Below are positions 59,693 to 64,000 of a DNA stretch of 64,000 nucleotides, in pieces. Origin of the DNA: Stictocephala bisonia (Eukaryota; Arthropoda; Insecta; Hemiptera; Membracidae). Location of the stretch: positions 62,001 through 126,000 of the forward strand of contig JAQJVL010001106.1 in NCBI GenBank assembly GCA_035578905.1, written 5' to 3'. The notes under the pieces are model-generated. The model searched no databases, was not told the DNA's origin, and saw only the letters and a program-made list of their open reading frames with translations. A program made the translations under genes and the position numbers. Position 1 is the stretch's first letter, and each line of letters begins with the position of its first letter.

Positions 59693-60737
59693 CTTAATTT
59701 ACATGCTTAATATAAGTTCAGTGATTACTAACCTCAACCTAATTTTGAAAGTTTTTTTTGTACATTTCAACTGTTGATATTGGATTAATCGAATTTGGCT
59801 GACTTAAACACTAGTTTCACAGTTCAAGACTTGCGCATGCTTAACGTATTTTATAATACATTTGTTGTAATATAATTTTAAATTTATGCTGAAGTATTGA
59901 AATCTTGCAGATGTCACGGACTGTCCATCCAAGGTGAAAAGAGATAAAAGGTTATCGTGGCGCAATAAGTAAATTTTGTAAAGCACCTTTAAAAATTAGC
60001 GAATACAGTTTTTGTGAACGAAATTTCTCGAAATTGCTATCTTATTTTTAAATAACTTGAAATTTTGGGGTATACAGATTTTTTATGATATTGATATAGC
60101 CTTTATAATAATTCTTTTATTTTATACCTACAAAATTGAAAAAAAATACTAAATAATAATACACAGAGTAAAAAAAAAAAAAAATAAATATTATATTAAA
60201 CATTAGTACAGCCTAACTAATGTTTACATACTCACAGGCCAAGGTCAGAGCGAAGGGCAGTTTATTATAATACTTATGGGTTTTGATCTAATCATTTAAT
60301 TCAAATATTTAATATTTTTAAACCCTTTATTTAAATAAACTTTCTTATAAAATATACAAATAAAAAATCATAAGGACTTAAGAATAAAATACCTTATAAA
60401 TATTATAAGGCTGGGAATCCTTCACGCAATTATTTAAAAATGAAATATAAAATTAGAATTGTATTAAATATAAAATAATTTATTATTAGAATGTATATTT
60501 AAACTTCTACGAATTTATCTTAAAGTACGTAGTAGGGTCATAAAAAATTAAAAGTAAACAATGGATTAAGGTATAAATAAATGTAAATATATTAGCTATA
60601 TGTATATAATCAGGGCTATAATTTCACTATAAAAATATTTTATTAAAAAATTTAACATGTGAAGGTGTGTGTACGTTAATAGTATTGTTGATAAGAATTG
60701 TAAACCCTTTTCTGTAGAACGTACAAAAATGTTCATA
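59693..60737. other. AT-rich spacer
   Basis: Nothing recognised. Confidence 0.45.
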
Positions 60738-61735
60738 CAAAATATTTAATCAGCCTGTCCTATTAAGAACAACGTCACTCGATATCAGTTTTGTCAGATT
60801 CCTTAACGAGACTTCTGCCAAGGAGGAGTGTGGGTGTTGTGATGGATTCATAAATAACTTTTCAATCAGACTGTGCCGTTAAGAATGAAGTTTACCTGTC
60901 TTTCGTTGTCAGTCTTGTCGGATTCATTTAACGAGAAGTCTGCCATGGAGGAATGTGGGTGTTGTGATGGATTCATAAATAACTTTTCAATCAGACTGTG
61001 CCGTTAAGAATGAAGTTTACTGTCTTTCGTTGTCAGTCTTGTCGGATTCATTTAACGAGAAGTCTGCCAAGGAGGAATGTGGGTGTTGTGATGGATTCAT
61101 AAATAACTTTTCAATCAGACTGTGCCGTTAAGAATGAAGTTTACCTGTCTTTCGTTGTCAGTCTTGTCGGATTCATTTAACGAGAAGTCTGCCAAGGAGG
61201 AATGTGGGTGTTGTGGTGGATTCATAAATAACTTTTCAATCAGACTGTGCCGTTAAGAATGAAGTTTACCTGTCTTTCGTTGTCAGTCTTGTCGGATTCA
61301 TTTAACGAGAAGTCTGCCAAGGAGGAGTTTGGGTGTTGTGATGGATTCATAAATAACTTTTCAATCAGACTGTGCCGTTAAGAATGAAGTTTACCTATCT
61401 TTCGTTGTCAGTCTTGTCGGATTCATTTAACGAGAAGTCTGCCAAGGAGGAATGTGGGTGTTGTGATGGATTCATAAATAACTTTTCAATCAGACTGTGC
61501 CGTTAAGAATGAAGTTTATTAAAGTCACCTGTCTTTCATTTTCAGTCTTGTCGGATTCATTTAACGAGAAGTCTGCCAAGGAGGAATGTGGGTGTTGTGA
61601 TGGATTCATAAATAACTTTTCAATCAGACTGTGCCGTTAAGAATGAAGTTTATTAAAGTCACCTGTCTTTCATTTTCAGTCTTGTCGGATTCATTTAACG
61701 AGAAATCTGCCATGGAGGAATGTGGGTGTTGTGAT
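60738..61735. repeat. 125-bp satellite, eight units
   Basis: GTCAGTCTTGTCGGATTCATT occurs at 60908, 61032, 61157, 61282 and 61407, then as TTCAGTCTTG at about 61541 and 61674. An older first copy lies at about 60790. The last two units are longer (133-134 bp) owing to an inserted TTAAAGTCA. Each unit has CTGCCAAGGAGGAATGTGGG and CAGACTGTGCCGTTAAG. Confidence 0.93.
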
Positions 61736-61963
61736 GTTTGTTTTGAGATGTATTTTTGCCTTGGAGTTTAAAACTTCCTTCTAAAAATCATTTATTGTAA
61801 TTCAACAGGTTTTCGAATTCAATAATAATAACCTAAGTTCGAAACTATAATGAAATTATAATAAATAATTACACCTACTACTAAATAATTAATTTAGTTA
61901 AAAATTACTAAGAATAGATTTTAAGCTTAATAATTTTAGAAGTTTTGTTTTCCTTATTCACTA

Positions 61964-61965
<2 letters not shown>

Positions 61966-62030
<65 letters not shown>
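61966..62030. repeat. TA microsatellite
   Basis: About 32 TA dinucleotides in an unbroken run, directly followed by monomers of the G-rich 33/36-bp motif. The same pairing of TA run and motif occurs at 49.87 kb. Confidence 0.97.
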
Positions 62031-62032
<2 letters not shown>

Positions 62033-62670
62033 ATACCACAGTGAGTGTATGGGTAGGTGGGTGGGTCAATACTACATTACGTGTATGGGTGGGTGGATGG
62101 GTCATCAACACAGTGTGTGTACTGAAAAATACGTAAGATTTACATAAAAAAACCGGCACGCGTTTTGTACGGCAATGGGCGGTACGCGTATGGGCGGGTG
62201 GGTGGGCCATGGATTCCCTATCGCCGTCTGGCAAATGTGTTGTACTCGTGTTTAAATGTTTTATAATTTTAGTGTTTAATGTTTTAAAACAATGACGTTT
62301 TTGGAAGCCTGATGATGAAGCTTTATTTGCTTTGAAATGTACATAGCAGTAATGTAATTGAAGAACTGTTCCGACAGAAAAAGGTAATCTAAACCAGTAT
62401 TATTTCTATACTATAACAGTTCTGGAGGCTCGGATATGTTTTAGTTATGTCTATGCCTACTTTTATTAAACTGTAAATTTACACACATTAATACTGTTTT
62501 ATGTATTTTGTATCGAATGTCAACAGAATTTATAAACCTAATAGTATAATGTCCACTACCACTGTACATGTATGGGTGGGCGGGTGGGTCAATACCACTG
62601 TACGTGTATGGGTGGGCGGGTAGGTCACTACCACTGTACGTGTATGGGTGGGCGTGTGGGTCACTGCGTT
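62031..62670 (+). repeat. Scattered and 36-bp tandem copies of the GGGTGGGTC motif
   Basis: Monomers of the form TACGTGTATGGGTGGGCGGGTGGGTCAATACCAC occur singly at 62.04-62.11 and 62.18-62.21 kb. Three tandem copies lie at 62561, 62597 and 62633 (36 bp apart). They match the 49.1-49.95 kb family. Two of them contain four GGG tracts with one-base loops (62192-62206 and 62574-62588). Confidence 0.85.
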
Positions 62671-63590
62671 CCCTCGTTACAGGCGGAAACACCAGCACTA
62701 CACTACAGGCGAATGTGTTTGTCATCAAGTGTCATTGTTGTTCTCTCTCAACTATTTAATGACACATTTTTATGTAAAGAGTGTATAATTTAACTCGCAG
62801 TTTAACTTTAACTTAATTAACTCGCAATTTTGCACTGGCTCAATAAGAACCCTTAATTAACCCATTCAGTCAATAAAAATGTCCGTCAATAAAAAAAAAA
62901 CGCCCCTTTTCACAACTAAAACAAATTTGAATAAACTTACATATATACAGTTGTTAGACTAACAATATTGTATATTTCAGTCCATATCGAATATATCCAG
63001 TGTTGAAATATATCCATTAGTAGATGCGTTTGGAATTTTTTGTTAAACGTTTAGAAATGTTACATTGTTAAAAATATACAGTATTGATGAAACATTTCTT
63101 ACTTACTATTCAATTTATAACACAGTTTGACATATCTGTGTGTTGTGAAAATGATGCTCAAATTTGTAAAATAAATAATTGAAATAGTTTCGACAAAAGC
63201 GTTGGGTGACATCGAAATAGATATAATTAAAGAAGATGAACCAACATGTAATATGAAAATGTAAAAATTACTATAATTGGGCCGAGTTGAAGGTGACCTG
63301 CGTGGTATATTTAGCGTATGTAGGGGTTCCAGCAGCAGAGGGGAAGTGTTCCACCACTCCGTCTCTAGTTGGCGCGAGAGGCAGTGTTGGGAGTTTGAGT
63401 TGTGGTAGGGTACGATGCACGTAGCACTTCATCTCCTTCTCTCCCTTTGTTTGGTGGTTATGTTAAAGGTAGTAGAGAAAACTGATTGAATTATAAAAGT
63501 CGATATAATATAGCCATAATCTTGCATATTGTAATTTTTGTAGTAACATTACATTTTAAATTAAAAATCATATTGAAATTGAATATTACT
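62671..63590. other. AT-rich spacer
   Basis: Nothing recognised. GC content rises at about 63290-63450 without a supported frame. Confidence 0.4.
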
Positions 63591-63902
63591 TTCTTGCTCG
63601 ATCTTTCACATAATCCCCGCGTGCACTACGGCGGGATGTCATTTTTCAAATGTTAAAAACATTGAATCAAATAGGGATGGCCCACTACGGGATGGCCCAA
63701 ATGAGGATAGCACCGGCGTTCCGCACCATCAGCACTTTATCAAAATGTTTGTGAGAGAGATCTTCAGGACCAAAATCCCGTGCCGCCCGCCGGTCCCGCT
63801 CGTCCGGTGATACCAAGCACCACCGGCGGGCGGTAGCGGACATCCCCGGACGTTTTTAAATCACAGAGTTTGAACGTAGAGTAGCTTGGGTTCTCATTGA
63901 AG
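63591..63902. promoter_or_regulatory. GC-rich region with 12-bp inverted repeat upstream of a MADF start
   Basis: CCGCCCGCCGGT at 63783-63794 is exactly complementary to ACCGGCGGGCGG at 63822-63833, with a 27-bp loop. The GC content contrasts strongly with the rest of the window. It lies 70 bp before a plausible start codon, so it may be a promoter or leader, or the edge of a transposon. Confidence 0.4.
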
Positions 63903-64000
63903 ATGGACGTCACAAAGCTGATTGCTCTAGTTGAAATCTACCCTGAAGTGTACAACATGCGTCACCTGTAGTACTTCAATAGTATACGGCGTGATAGTGT
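63903..64000 (+). pseudogene. Start of a MADF-domain frame with internal stop, cut by window end
   Basis: The frame from ATG 63903 reads MDVTKLIALVEIYPEVYNMR-HL, then TAG (63969-63971), then YFNSIRRDSV to the window edge. KLI-x-LV-x-YP-x-VYN-x-H-x-YFNS-RR is the beginning of a MADF domain. The stop falls at a variable position while the similarity continues in frame beyond it. A pseudogene, a transposon-borne copy or a recent null allele would all fit. Downstream sequence is outside the window. Confidence 0.6.

Noticed and set aside
61945..62234. Frames with YIYIYI repeats
   Set aside because: Translation of the TA microsatellite.

Overview
This window looks like AT-rich animal nuclear DNA, most likely from an insect. 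A hemipteran-like genome is possible, but that is only an impression. The reasons are a spliced gene with kilobase introns, several families of non-LTR retrotransposons, cut-and-paste DNA transposons, a Helitron, and many tandem arrays. No bacterial-style operons, rRNA genes, tRNA genes or CRISPR arrays were seen.

The one convincing host gene is on the minus strand from about 34.6 kb down to about 10.4 kb. It is an FRS2/FRS3 orthologue (fibroblast growth factor receptor substrate), assembled here from splice signals and protein similarity. It has a 5'UTR exon ending at 34354, a myristoylation exon (34163-34219), an IRS-type PTB exon (23848-24093) and a long docking-tail exon (10765-11808). 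All junctions are phase 0 and the predicted protein is about 448 residues. Three YxN (GRB2-type) tyrosines, two SHP2-type tyrosines and the C-terminal TRHNST motif are conserved, and that last motif is duplicated. Its two large introns (about 12.0 and 10.1 kb) hold a nearly full-length but broken LINE (15.1-19.5 kb), a Helitron (19.9-20.4 kb), a 43-bp satellite (20.7-21.9 kb), a LINE 3' fragment, a pogo/Tigger-like element, and copies of a SINE-like repeat.

The left edge (1-10 kb) holds two LINE remnants, a precise non-autonomous hAT insertion with an 8-bp target duplication (4971-5243), and otherwise AT-rich sequence. From 35 to 43.8 kb the window is a transposon graveyard. A CR1/Jockey-like LINE on the minus strand has one nonsense codon. 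It abuts a second LINE fragment on the plus strand. A third LINE fragment is nested inside an element with roughly 0.5-kb inverted repeats, and a second hAT-like element follows.

From 44 to 62.7 kb at least eight unrelated tandem or inverted arrays follow one another, with unit sizes of 18, about 150 (inverting), 33/99, 39, 113, 93, 44, 125 and 36 bp. Among them are a decayed LINE, the detached 5' end of another LINE, and a broken MADF-domain coding fragment. The right edge turns GC-rich and contains the start of a second MADF-type reading frame that is interrupted by a stop. No undescribed multi-gene system is visible. The most unusual material is the satellite architecture and the duplicated FRS2 tail motif.
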